This document shows, piece after piece, positions 17,830-26,772 of a stretch of 64,000 nt of DNA. This stretch comes from Pseudobacteriovorax antillogorgiicola (lineage in GTDB: Bacteria > Bdellovibrionota_B > Oligoflexia > Oligoflexales > RGVZ01). The translations under genes were made by a program, and so were the position numbers. The notes beneath the pieces are model-generated. The model saw nothing but the letters and a program-made list of their open reading frames with translations. It was not told where the DNA came from and did no database searches. The first letter of the stretch is position 1. Each line of letters begins with the position of its first letter. The DNA lies in assembly GCA_945898195.1 (NCBI GenBank), contig CAMDHM010000004.1:42161-106160 (forward strand), written 5' to 3'.

Positions 17830-18650
17830 AGTTGAGTCCCCTTCATTGACATGTCAAAAGTATGCGGGGCTTGAATGCCATCGTTTCGCCAGTCATCCGC
17901 CAAATTCAAGAGCCGGTGGAAACACTGCGTCCAGGCCTGTCCGGCAAGGGAGAAATTCGAGTTTTCTTGGACGGCTTTTCGCGCCATGACACCACGTTGA
18001 ATCGCTGGATCAGCCGGGATTGACCCAGCAAAAACAAGGCGAGTGGTGAGAAACTTTGTTGCCACCTCTGTGAGCCGTTCAAAAATTCTTCGCCCCTCGT
18101 CTTCAGAGCGAACCTGGTTAACCGCCAACGCGATTGACGGAATATCTTCGCATTCAGATAGAACTTTAATTAGTGCATAGGCGTCAGTAACCGCATGAGG
18201 TTCTGGTGTGGTCACAACGAGATTGATGCGGGCCAGTCGGTTAAGTTGAAGAACGGTTTCCGATATTCCGGCTCCCGTGTCAATAATCACAGTGTCAAAG
18301 CGCGATGCCACCGAACGAATTCCGGTCATCAGGCGTTCACGCAGACCGTGGTCCAGATTTTGGAGTGCGGCGATGCCAGATCCTGCCGGCATCACGGTGA
18401 TTCCCATTGGCCCTTTGACGAGAACATCTTCAATGCAAAGGCGACCCGTAATGACATCAAAGATGCTGTGTTCAGCTTTGATTCCGAGCAAAACATCAAC
18501 ATTGGCCAGGCCAAGGTCCCCATCAATAATCAATGTTCTGTCGCCGCGCCTAGCTGCGGCGGCAGCAAGATGCACTGAAGTCAGGGTTTTTCCGACCCCA
18601 CCCTTGCCGCTAGAAACGGCGATCGTACGTTTTACTGGAATGCCGTGCAT
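17826..18650 (-). CDS. flhG: Flagellum number regulator FlhG (FleN/YlxH), MinD-like ATPase
   Basis: MinD/ParA-type ATPase that limits flagellar number together with FlhF. The deviant Walker A SSGKGGVGKT lies at residues 13-22, and the switch region IIDGDLGLANVDVLLG and IIDTGAGIS follow. The open frame continues upstream to 18773, but ATG 18650 (MHGIPVKRT) is chosen: AAGGA is nine bases before it and it starts 11 bases after flhF ends, whereas the longer form would overlap flhF by 112 bases. The order flhA-flhF-flhG-fliA is the classic arrangement in polar flagellates. Confidence 0.94.
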   Translation of the reverse strand: MHGIPVKRTIAVSSGKGGVGKTLTSVHLAAAAARRGDRTLIIDGDLGLANVDVLLGIKAEHSIFDVITGRLCIEDVLVKGPMGITVMPAGSGIAALQNLDHGLRERLMTGIRSVASRFDTVIIDTGAGISETVLQLNRLARINLVVTTPEPHAVTDAYALIKVLSECEDIPSIALAVNQVRSEDEGRRIFERLTEVATKFLTTRLVFAGSIPADPAIQRGVMARKAVQENSNFSLAGQAWTQCFHRLLNLADDWRNDGIQAPHTFDMSMKGTQL

Positions 18651-18661
18651 TGCTTGGTTCC

Positions 18662-19855
18662 TTATGACCGCGATAGACCAAAAATCTGCTCGATCACCCG
18701 CTCGCGACTTGCTCGTTCCACATCTTCTGGGATTTCCGGACCTGTGCCGAAAAAGCTCAGCGGCACGGACCATTTCGCGGCGATGTTGAAGGCATCAGAG
18801 AACTGCCAGCTTTCGTCTAGTTTGTTGAAGGCAAGACTGCGGACTCCGAGATTTGAGTACATGCGAACAGCCGAGTCCAGGACGCTGGCTTTCTCTGCCG
18901 CAGAAAGGACAAGATGAAACTCGATTCCCGGCGACTGTGATTTGAGAATCTGAAGGTCTTCCAGAATTTGGACCTGTTTCACGGGGCGGCCAGTGGTGTC
19001 GACCAAGGCAAGTCCGCAGTCCGAGTTTTTTTGAAGGACTTCATGGAGGTCGGCGGCTTCCTGAATCGCCGCAAACCGTATGTCGAGTACCTTGGCATAG
19101 ACTCTGAGCTGTTCGGAGGCTGCCAGGCGAACTGCGTCATACGAGACGATGAGGACCTTCCGCTTTTCGCGCTGAGAAAACTGTGCCGCTAGCTTGCAAA
19201 GCAGCGTGGATTTCCCTGATCCGGGAGGTCCGACGAGGCAATGCACCGATTGCCCACCAGACAGGGTTTCCCAACGCGGCGAAATCGATATCTGCTTTAA
19301 CATCCACCGAATAGACTGGTCCCGATAATATGTTTCAGGAGTGGATTGAGCCTCGGCTTTTGGTACAGGCAATTTTCCGATAGTCGATGAGAGTTTTGAA
19401 AGAAGCGTTTCCTCAATGCCCGTATGACGGAGCATGCGGATTACCTCTGCTGCCGCGGGGTGCAAAGACTGTTCAGCACCTGAATTGCCTTCGCGTAATA
19501 CCTCGAGTAGTAACAGCTTAAGGTCGTGTACAGAGCCCTCAAGATTCTCGATACGACGCGAGGACGGCAGCCTGGATTCTAGCCCCTCGATTTTTTTCTC
19601 CATGCGTTCAAATGCAGCATCTAGCCTTACTTGATTTACAGCAGATGAAGCCCCCTGATTGCCGGAAGACGATGCGCCTGCAAGGTTGCGGATACCATTG
19701 GCCGCGCCGGCCGTAACTTCCACCGTTTTAACATTTGGTCGGCCCTCGACTGGCTTTTCGCGTGTCGAAAGGATCACGGCATCATTGCCGAATTCCAGTT
19801 TGACCGCCTTAACGGCGTCCTTGAAGGATACGGCTTCAAAGGTTTTAATTTGCAT
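18662..19855 (-). CDS. flhF: Flagellar placement GTPase FlhF (SRP family)
   Basis: SRP-type GTPase that marks the pole for flagellar assembly. N-terminal basic/charged B domain (residues 1-130, including a Ser/Gln-rich linker at 60-75), N domain, then G domain with P-loop GPPGSGKST at residues 209-217, SYDAVRLAASEQL and the DTTGRP G3 box. The 397-residue length is normal. It lies directly downstream of flhA and upstream of its regulator FlhG. Presence of FlhF and FlhG predicts polar flagellation (family knowledge). Confidence 0.95.
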   Translation of the reverse strand: MQIKTFEAVSFKDAVKAVKLEFGNDAVILSTREKPVEGRPNVKTVEVTAGAANGIRNLAGASSSGNQGASSAVNQVRLDAAFERMEKKIEGLESRLPSSRRIENLEGSVHDLKLLLLEVLREGNSGAEQSLHPAAAEVIRMLRHTGIEETLLSKLSSTIGKLPVPKAEAQSTPETYYRDQSIRWMLKQISISPRWETLSGGQSVHCLVGPPGSGKSTLLCKLAAQFSQREKRKVLIVSYDAVRLAASEQLRVYAKVLDIRFAAIQEAADLHEVLQKNSDCGLALVDTTGRPVKQVQILEDLQILKSQSPGIEFHLVLSAAEKASVLDSAVRMYSNLGVRSLAFNKLDESWQFSDAFNIAAKWSVPLSFFGTGPEIPEDVERASRERVIEQIFGLSRS

Positions 19856-19867
19856 CGTACTCGTCCC

Positions 19868-22000
19868 TTATTGCAGCCTTACGGTTCCAATCGACTTCGT
19901 CTTCGCTTCTGCCGGGAGTTCGTCAAAGGCCAGGATAATCAGCCCTGGAATGAACCGGGTGACCAGCTTCTTTAAGTCCCATCTAATGCGGGAGCCGCAA
20001 AGGAGGATGGGGATCGCACCATGAGGTTCAAAACTTCTCATCGTTGCCGCAATGCTATTCAACAGCCTTTGAGCCAGTTCCGGATCTAGATTGAGGGAAG
20101 TGGACCCATCATCATTGATCTGCTGGCTCATAACGATCGTGTCTTCGACAGCCCGATCAAGGCTGGCAATGAGCAGTTGATTGTCAGTTGTCAGGTACTT
20201 TTTTATGATACCACGGCCCAATGATTTGCGAACATACCGGGTCAAAATCTCTGGGGATTTTATGGTTTTGGAATGGTCGGCAAGAGTCTCGAAAATAGTC
20301 AGTGTATCTCGGATACTTACCGATTCTGAGAGCAGATTTTGCAAGACCTTGACAACGTCCCCGAGGGTCAGACGATCCGCGGCGATGACCTCCTCGATCA
20401 CCTTTGGATGGTCGCGTTTTATTCCCTCAATTAGGTTTTGTGTTTCTTGGCGACCAAGTAATTCGAAGGCGTGCTCTGAAATTAATTTCGTTAGGTGGGT
20501 TACGACCACCGTTGCACAATTGACGGCGGTGTATCCTCTGAAGGTTGCCTCGTCCCTTTGATTAGGTTTAATCCAGAGGGCCTCTAATCCATAGGCCGGC
20601 TCGATGGTTTTAATTCCCTGAATTGGATCCGAAATATCCCCGGGATCCATTGCAAGAAAATAATCTATCATCAAGCTTCCGCGCCCAATGACGTTACCCT
20701 TAAGAAGGATTTGGTATTCTCCCGGCTGCAGCTGAATATTATCGCGTACCATCACCATTGGAACGACAATTCCAAGATCCTGAGCAAACTGTTTGCGAGC
20801 CGATATAATGCGCTCAAGGATCTCCCCGTCTTGGGTCGTGTCGACGAGGGGAATCATTCCGACTCCAACCTCTAATGCCATCGTATCAACATGGAGTAAG
20901 GCCTCGATGGAGTCAGAGGTACCTTCCTTGCGGTCTTTCTCTTGCAAATTAACCTTGGCCTCATCCTCGGACCTAAGTGTCATGGCGTTTGTGGCGAGCC
21001 TGCCAAGGTAATAAAATCCAGCAGAAAGTAGAAGGAAGGGAATGATTGGAAGGCCAGGAATGATTGCCATAAAGATCAGTAGTCCGGAACAGGCGAAAAG
21101 GGCTTTTGGATGCACGGCAATCTGATCGGAAAGATCTTGTGATAGTCCGCCACCGGCCGATGCGCGTGTCACGATAATACCGGCGGCCGTGGAGATGATC
21201 AGTGCCGGTATCTGCGACACCAAACCGTCGCCAACCGTAAGGAGTGTGTAAAGTTCGGCGGCATTTTGAAAGGACATGCCATGCTGGAAAACGCCAACTA
21301 AAAGTCCGACGATGATGTTGATGCCTGTGATCATGATTCCGGCAATGGCGTCACCGCGTACGAACTTTGAGGCCCCGTCCATCGATCCGTAAAAATCTGC
21401 TTCTTGCTCTACTTTGGAGCGCCGCTTTTTGGCCTCGTCTCGGTCAATAAGACCGGCGTTCATCTCGGCATCGATAGCCATTTGCTTGCCGGGCATAGCA
21501 TCCAATGTAAATCGTGCGCCGACCTCGGCAACGCGTCCGGCACCCTTTGTGATTACGATAAAGTTGATGACGACAAGGATGAGAAAGATGGTGAAACCAA
21601 CGAAATAATTTCCGCCGACGACGAAGTGACCAAACGCTTCCACCACGTCGGAGACGTCGCCTTTTTGGGCTTTTAGAAGGATCGCCCTTGTTGTTGCAAC
21701 GTTAAGAGCAAGTCGAAAAAGTGTTGTTACCAAGAGGACCGTAGGAAATGTGGAGAAGTCTAACGGATGCTTGATATAGACAGAAATCAGAAGGATCAGA
21801 ATCGACATAGTAATCGATACGGCAAGGAGCATGTCAAGCAAGATGGCGGGAAGAGGAACAATCATCATCATGACAATGCCGAGAAGACCGACAGCAAACT
21901 GAATGTCTGGGCTACGAAGGAGTGAAAGGATTCCGCTGTCAGGAATCGCCGCCGCTGTCAATCCGCCGGAAGTCTTAGCGCTCGATGCGATGGATGCCAT
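19868..22000 (-). CDS. flhA: Flagellar type III export gate protein FlhA
   Basis: Inner-membrane export-gate component. Residues about 25-340 contain about eight membrane helices, with the conserved FHIPEP-region segments PLPAILLDMLLAVSI and GAGRVAEVGARFTLDAMPGKQMAID. The cytoplasmic half (about 360-710) is the chaperone-docking nonameric ring domain, with KTIEPAYGLEALWI and the GAIPILLCGSRIRWDLKKL C-terminal region typical of the family. Length 710 is normal. Gene order flhB-flhA-flhF is standard. Confidence 0.97.
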   Translation of the reverse strand: MASIASSAKTSGGLTAAAIPDSGILSLLRSPDIQFAVGLLGIVMMMIVPLPAILLDMLLAVSITMSILILLISVYIKHPLDFSTFPTVLLVTTLFRLALNVATTRAILLKAQKGDVSDVVEAFGHFVVGGNYFVGFTIFLILVVINFIVITKGAGRVAEVGARFTLDAMPGKQMAIDAEMNAGLIDRDEAKKRRSKVEQEADFYGSMDGASKFVRGDAIAGIMITGINIIVGLLVGVFQHGMSFQNAAELYTLLTVGDGLVSQIPALIISTAAGIIVTRASAGGGLSQDLSDQIAVHPKALFACSGLLIFMAIIPGLPIIPFLLLSAGFYYLGRLATNAMTLRSEDEAKVNLQEKDRKEGTSDSIEALLHVDTMALEVGVGMIPLVDTTQDGEILERIISARKQFAQDLGIVVPMVMVRDNIQLQPGEYQILLKGNVIGRGSLMIDYFLAMDPGDISDPIQGIKTIEPAYGLEALWIKPNQRDEATFRGYTAVNCATVVVTHLTKLISEHAFELLGRQETQNLIEGIKRDHPKVIEEVIAADRLTLGDVVKVLQNLLSESVSIRDTLTIFETLADHSKTIKSPEILTRYVRKSLGRGIIKKYLTTDNQLLIASLDRAVEDTIVMSQQINDDGSTSLNLDPELAQRLLNSIAATMRSFEPHGAIPILLCGSRIRWDLKKLVTRFIPGLIILAFDELPAEAKTKSIGTVRLQ

Positions 22001-22024
22001 GATTTACTCCAAATGCCTTTTTAT

Positions 22025-23110
22025 TCAGGCAGTCTTTTTTCCGACCTTCACGCCCTTGAGCTTGAAGACATAGCGAATGATCTCAGAAACGGCCTTGAAC
22101 ATCGTGTCGGGAATTTCTTGGTCCTCATCAACCTCGGCATAAATCGCACGCGCAAGCGGCCTGTTTTCGATGATGGGGATGTCGGCCTCTTTTGCGATTT
22201 CTCTCATCTTGAGGGCAAGATGGTCGATCCCCTTGGCTAAAACAACTGGCGCAGCCATCCCCATTTCGTACTTAAGTGCAATTGAATAGTGAGTTGGATT
22301 GGTGATCAAGACCGTTGCCTGCTTTGTCTTCTCAACAACTTTTCGCGTCGCAATTTCGCGTTGCATGCGTTTCTGCCGGCCCTTCAACTGCGGGTCCGTC
22401 TCGCGCCGCTTGATCTCTTCTTTGATCTCTTGTTTGGTCATTTTCATTTGTTTTTCAAGTCGGAACCAACTGTAGAAAAAATCTGCCGCGGAGATGAAGA
22501 TCATGATTCCGCCGACCGACCAAACCAACTGGGACGTGATCACGCCCCAGTGGGCCCACGTGCCAGTGATCGGCGTGATCATAAGACTCGGTGCGCTTCG
22601 AAGTTCACCCTTTATGACCGTGACGGCAACCGTCGCAATGGCGGCCGTTTTTGCAATGGACTTCAGAAGTTCTACGGCTGAATCCATACTCACCATGCGC
22701 ATTATGCCGGTGAGGGGATTCATCTTATTAAAGTCAGGTGCGAGGCGCTGCCAAGACCAATTCATCCTTGTCTGGATCAAGGTTATTGCTGTGGCGATTG
22801 TTGCGGCCGCCAGACACACTGGCAGTGCCACCGAGAGGCCTGCGCCCCATAGCCGACTGAGGTACGAGATGATATTTTGCTCGTTCACTCGAAATGATTG
22901 GGCCCGCTGAAAGGACTCCGTCATCATTCTTTCAATCAACGTGACTCCCGACCCTGCGCCGTAGTAAATCACCATGGTGGCAGCCACTAAGACAAAAACG
23001 GCGGTAACCTCGCGAGATACAGCGATCTGACCACGCTCCTGGAAGTCTTCACGACGCTCCTGGGTTGCATCTTCTGTACGGTCATCACCATTTTCGCCGG
23101 ATTCTGCCAA
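22025..23110 (-). CDS. flhB: Flagellar export switch protein FlhB
   Basis: Export-gate protein that switches substrate specificity after autocleavage. The N-terminus is polar and acidic/basic (about 25 residues), followed by four membrane helices. The cytoplasmic domain has the autocleavage site NPTH (in ITNPTHYSIALKYE) near residue 268 and VLAKGIDHLALKMREIA. Length 361 is standard. It lies between fliR and flhA with short gaps. Cleavage between Asn and Pro is expected from the family. Confidence 0.96.
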   Translation of the reverse strand: MAESGENGDDRTEDATQERREDFQERGQIAVSREVTAVFVLVAATMVIYYGAGSGVTLIERMMTESFQRAQSFRVNEQNIISYLSRLWGAGLSVALPVCLAAATIATAITLIQTRMNWSWQRLAPDFNKMNPLTGIMRMVSMDSAVELLKSIAKTAAIATVAVTVIKGELRSAPSLMITPITGTWAHWGVITSQLVWSVGGIMIFISAADFFYSWFRLEKQMKMTKQEIKEEIKRRETDPQLKGRQKRMQREIATRKVVEKTKQATVLITNPTHYSIALKYEMGMAAPVVLAKGIDHLALKMREIAKEADIPIIENRPLARAIYAEVDEDQEIPDTMFKAVSEIIRYVFKLKGVKVGKKTA

Positions 23111-23135
23111 AAAAACTCCTCACAAATTTGCGGTG

Positions 23136-23924
23136 TCAGCCATGCCTCATCGACTTAATAGCAGTCATGAATAAATCTCTCGTTCCCATGTAATGAGCAC
23201 CCATCCATTCTGGGAAAAATGGCAGGGTTGCAATGTAGACAACCAGTCCAACAGTGAAGCTCGCAGGAAAACTAATGATGAAAACATTCAACTGGGGAAC
23301 CGCTCGAGCCACAAGACCAAGGGCAGCCTGGGTGAACATGAGAGCGATCAGAACGGGAGCGCCAAGCTGCAACGCGACCTTAAAGACGCTGCCGCTCACC
23401 TCAAATATTGTGCTTGCCAGTGGGGATATTGAGATTGTGACTTTTCCTAAAGGGATAAGATTGAACGTGGTGACGATGGCGTCAATGAACAGGTGGTGGA
23501 GGTTTAGCAGCAGGAAAATTGTCATCAGGATGACCCGATGAAAGGATGTGAAGGTATCCATCTGCTGCCCGGCATCGGGAAGAAACAGCGACGCCGTACC
23601 AAAACCCATCTGATAACCTGTGATGGATGCCGCCATTAGCAATCCATCAAATGTGACCCTGGCGAGGTAGCCAATCGCTATGCCAATAACAAGCTCCTTG
23701 ATGACCATCGCCACCAACATAAAGATGTCGGCGTTTTGGCTGATCACAGGGGCAACAGGGATCATGTGGGACACAGCTGCAGTAAGCGCTGCGGACAGTA
23801 AAATTCGAGCTGGGATAGGCGTCGGTGCATCGCCCAGTATTGGTAACGAAAATACCATTCCACCAACCCGCAAGAATGCGAGGGCGTGATTGATGATGGT
23901 ATCTACGTCACGAAAATCAATCAT
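23136..23924 (-). CDS. fliR: Flagellar export gate protein FliR
   Basis: Inner-membrane export-gate subunit with about six hydrophobic segments. The family patterns FLRVGGMVFSLPILGD (N-terminus), GQQMDTFTSFHRVILM and TFNLIPLG are visible. The longer open frame begins at 23993, but the ATG at 23924 is chosen because it forms a TAATG junction with the fliQ stop and gives the usual 260-residue length. FliP, FliQ and FliR are adjacent, as in nearly all flagellar systems, where they form one helical gate complex. Confidence 0.95.
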   Translation of the reverse strand: MIDFRDVDTIINHALAFLRVGGMVFSLPILGDAPTPIPARILLSAALTAAVSHMIPVAPVISQNADIFMLVAMVIKELVIGIAIGYLARVTFDGLLMAASITGYQMGFGTASLFLPDAGQQMDTFTSFHRVILMTIFLLLNLHHLFIDAIVTTFNLIPLGKVTISISPLASTIFEVSGSVFKVALQLGAPVLIALMFTQAALGLVARAVPQLNVFIISFPASFTVGLVVYIATLPFFPEWMGAHYMGTRDLFMTAIKSMRHG

Positions 23925-24193
23925 TAGCGGGTCACAGTTGGTATGGTGTTGATAATATCGATTGTGAAATTCATCATGGTTTGAAGGATCCACGGACCCG
24001 TAAGGGCAAGTGTGATGCTCAAGATGATGATTTTTGGGATGAACGTTAACGTCTGTTCATTGATCTGGGTTGCCGCCTGCACCACGGAGACGAGAAGTCC
24101 GACGAGAAGGGTGGAGAGCAAGGCCGGCGCCGCGATTTTCATGGCAACCATGATGGCTTTTCCAGCGATGTCGATGACGGTTTGATCTGTCAT
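23924..24193 (-). CDS. fliQ: Flagellar export gate protein FliQ
   Basis: Small 89-residue membrane subunit of the FliPQR gate with two hydrophobic hairpin segments (about 15-38 and 52-75). Conserved strings AAPALLSTLLVGLLVSVVQAATQINEQT (not split here) and LTFIPKI are diagnostic. It ends with the TAATG junction to fliR. One codon-level overlap implies tight co-translation, which fits the fixed stoichiometry of the gate. Confidence 0.95.
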   Translation of the reverse strand: MTDQTVIDIAGKAIMVAMKIAAPALLSTLLVGLLVSVVQAATQINEQTLTFIPKIIILSITLALTGPWILQTMMNFTIDIINTIPTVTR

Positions 24194-24221
24194 TTCGTGA
24201 TCCTCTCTAATTCACAGTTGG

Positions 24222-25034
24222 TTATCCGAAGGTGTGAAAACTTTTCACAATGGAACCGACAATGAGTGCCCATCCATCGACAAGGACGAAGAGGACAAGT
24301 TTGAAAGGGAGCGAAACAATGGTTGGGGGAAGCATCATCATCCCGAGGGCCATGAGAATCGCTGAGATCACCATGTCTATGACAAGAAATGGTATGTAGA
24401 TCAGAAATCCAATCTGAAACGCAGTTTTGAGTTCACTGATCATGAAGGCTGGGATTAAGACCGTGAAGGGGACGTCTTTCGCAGTCTTTGGCTGCTCTTT
24501 TTTTGAGATCGCATAGAAAAGACCAATGTCGCTTTCCCTGGTCTCTGCGAGCATGAACTTGCGTACAGGGTGGGAGGCCTCGCCAAGGGCCTGTTCTTGT
24601 GTGATTGCCTTAGCAAGATATGGGGTTATTGCACGTTCGGTTAAGACATCAATAACCGGCGACATTGTAAAGGCGGTAAGGAACAGTGAAAGTCCGACTA
24701 AAACCTGGTTTGGTGGCATCGACATGGTGCCCAGGGCCTGCCGGACAAAGCTAAGGACGATTAAAATTCGTGTAAAGGAAGTCATCATAAGAAGGATCGC
24801 CGGTGCAACCGACAAGACCGTTAGAAGGGCGACAATCTTGATGGCAGGGACGACACCGTCGGGATCATCCTTTTGCGCAAGGTTTATACTCAGTGATGGC
24901 AGTGTGGCGTCAGCCGCCCTGGCGATTTCAGCGCCAACGGCGAATGCCGCGAGAACCAACAATGTGACTCCGCAGCCGATGGCAAGCCACCTATTGGACC
25001 GGTCAGATGACCGGAAGATTCCGTAGTTTTTCAC
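24222..25034 (-). CDS. fliP: Flagellar export gate protein FliP
   Basis: Core of the flagellar export gate. A cleavable signal-like segment (about residues 17-40), then four membrane helices; SPAILLMMTSFTRILIVLSF-like and LGTMSMPPNQVLVGLSLFLT sections and the C-terminal ILMALGMMMLPP are hallmarks. Length 270 is slightly long. The start is a GTG at 25034 that overlaps the 3' end of the fliO-like gene by 32 bases; an internal start is possible but the overlap is typical for this pair. The order fliN-fliO-fliP is standard. Confidence 0.95.
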   Translation of the reverse strand: MKNYGIFRSSDRSNRWLAIGCGVTLLVLAAFAVGAEIARAADATLPSLSINLAQKDDPDGVVPAIKIVALLTVLSVAPAILLMMTSFTRILIVLSFVRQALGTMSMPPNQVLVGLSLFLTAFTMSPVIDVLTERAITPYLAKAITQEQALGEASHPVRKFMLAETRESDIGLFYAISKKEQPKTAKDVPFTVLIPAFMISELKTAFQIGFLIYIPFLVIDMVISAILMALGMMMLPPTIVSLPFKLVLFVLVDGWALIVGSIVKSFHTFG

Positions 25035-26346
25035 GGATCAGCCTCGTGATGTCGTCGGACGGTTTGCTGGCGATGGATGCCGTTGTGTCTGTGGTGTCAA
25101 GAGTCGTAATTCCATTGTCGGTCACCGCGACACGCACTTTCTTTGTGATTGTGGCGCCTTGACGTGGATTCACCTTGAGTGGGGCTCGCACAGATTGCGC
25201 TCTCGGGGCTTCGGCGGAGAGTTGACTTTTTGGGGCGTGAACTTCCTCGAGATCCTCTGGTTCAAGGCGCTCTTCAAAAGATCTGCTATTGGATTCGGCG
25301 AGGCGTTGCATATTACGTGGTGCCGCGGATTGATTAGCCTGGGCCATCTCAGGCTGTGAGGTGCGTTGGCCGCTTCCGACCGTCGTGAGGAATTGGACTC
25401 CGGTGGGCGAGATGGAAAGCAGTACCGTCTCGTTTCCAACCTGAACAAGGGTTAGCCTTTGCCGAGGGCCAACGGCCATGGAGGAAATCGTTTTCATGGT
25501 TAGTTTACTGACGTCGCGAACAAAGTCGTCTCCGTTTTCGCTCTCCGGTACGCGGTGTTTGATGATGTTTTTGAATCGGCTTGATTTCGATGTTGTCGTG
25601 CTGGTCATCTGTGAGAAGGGGTTGATTCGCCGCCACTTATAGACGATGCCGAGGATGGCCAGCATAAATAACGAAAATCCGCTGGCGATTGCAAGCTTGT
25701 TTGATAGATCCGGAACTTTCACTCCGACGCCAGACCATGATCCGGCCTGATCAGTGGCTGGATCTTTATCCTGAATTGATTCTGCCCTAACCAGATCGGC
25801 CGGTGTTGGGGTGGATTCAGCATCCATTTTGGATTCGCTGGCAGCCGGAGTCGAAATATGATTTGTGGAGGTCAGAACCATCTCTAGTTTTTTATGGTCG
25901 AGCGTGACGACAACGCGGTCCGCTAAGATCTCGCTGACGAGGGCCTGTTTTACGGCGGCGGCATCGCGATTTACAAAAAGTCTGATGGCGGCATCTGTTG
26001 TTTGTCCGCTAAGTGCATTTGAGACCTGAAATGCAGCTATTTTTGTGATGTAAGGACTGTTGGCGTCGAGGAATGTACCAGGTGTTGGCACAACTGTATT
26101 GGGGAGAAGCACCTGTACGAAAGTGCCGTGGTCCTCGACTGTTGGATTTTGCCAGTCTGGTTTTCCAGTCAGAGCAACCGTCACGATAGACAGTGATTTG
26201 TCGGATTCACCGTCAATCTTTGCAATCGCCGTCGTTGCCACAGCTGGCGCAGGTGCAGCTGCACTGGGTGGAGCTACTAACAAGAGCGCTGCCAGCGATA
26301 AGCAATATTGCCCAAAGTATTTTTTCCGGTTAATCCGCGCTTTCAT
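25003..26346 (-). CDS. fliO: FliO-like flagellar assembly protein with extra N-terminal periplasmic domain
   Basis: Identified by position and by its C-terminal half. After one membrane helix (about residues 215-237) the sequence LTMKTISSMAVGPRQRLTLVQVGNETVLL has the FliO pattern, followed by a low-complexity Ser/Glu tail and a short helical end. The first 210 residues are unusual: a signal peptide ending APPSAAA, then a beta-rich region resembling AMIN domains (with VTVALTGKP, FVQVLLPNTVV and AAIRLFVNRD). Classic FliO is about 120-150 residues, so this 447-residue form has a large periplasmic addition. FliO stabilises FliP during gate assembly. Confidence 0.8.
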   Translation of the reverse strand: MKARINRKKYFGQYCLSLAALLLVAPPSAAAPAPAVATTAIAKIDGESDKSLSIVTVALTGKPDWQNPTVEDHGTFVQVLLPNTVVPTPGTFLDANSPYITKIAAFQVSNALSGQTTDAAIRLFVNRDAAAVKQALVSEILADRVVVTLDHKKLEMVLTSTNHISTPAASESKMDAESTPTPADLVRAESIQDKDPATDQAGSWSGVGVKVPDLSNKLAIASGFSLFMLAILGIVYKWRRINPFSQMTSTTTSKSSRFKNIIKHRVPESENGDDFVRDVSKLTMKTISSMAVGPRQRLTLVQVGNETVLLSISPTGVQFLTTVGSGQRTSQPEMAQANQSAAPRNMQRLAESNSRSFEERLEPEDLEEVHAPKSQLSAEAPRAQSVRAPLKVNPRQGATITKKVRVAVTDNGITTLDTTDTTASIASKPSDDITRLIREKLRNLPVI

Positions 26347-26349
26347 CGT

Positions 26350-26745
26350 TTAACCTTCTTTTGGTGGCTGCAGGTCATTCAGTCCAAACTGGGAAACGAC
26401 GTCCGTCAGGCGCACACCAAACTTCTCATTCACAACGACAACTTCGCCCATGGCGACAAGTTTGTCGTTGATCAGGATTTCCATGGGCTCACCCGCAATT
26501 TTGTCTAATTCGATGACAGATCCCTGGCCAAGTTGCAGGAGATCGTTGATCAACATTTTGGTTCGGCCAAGTTCAACGGAGACTTTAAGAGGCACATCCA
26601 AAATCATTTTTAACTTGGAGAAATCTGTTCTTGCCAAACGCCCAGTATTACTGTCTACGGCGTCTCCCGCTTCGCCGGCATCTTTTAAGGCTTCTTCAAA
26701 TTCGGTGCTAGTGCCACTCGCATCAGATAAATTTCCGTCCGTCAT
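26350..26745 (-). CDS. fliN: Flagellar C-ring protein FliN
   Basis: C-ring subunit that joins FliM and FliH in export and switching. The C-terminal SpoA domain (about residues 55-128) shows [42 protein letters not shown] and [19 protein letters not shown], all characteristic. The acidic N-terminal 45 residues are variable as in other FliN proteins. It lies between fliM and fliO, the normal order. Confidence 0.96.
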   Translation of the reverse strand: MTDGNLSDASGTSTEFEEALKDAGEAGDAVDSNTGRLARTDFSKLKMILDVPLKVSVELGRTKMLINDLLQLGQGSVIELDKIAGEPMEILINDKLVAMGEVVVVNEKFGVRLTDVVSQFGLNDLQPPKEG

Positions 26746-26772
26746 GATGACCCTCCTTGGTGCGCAATTCGG

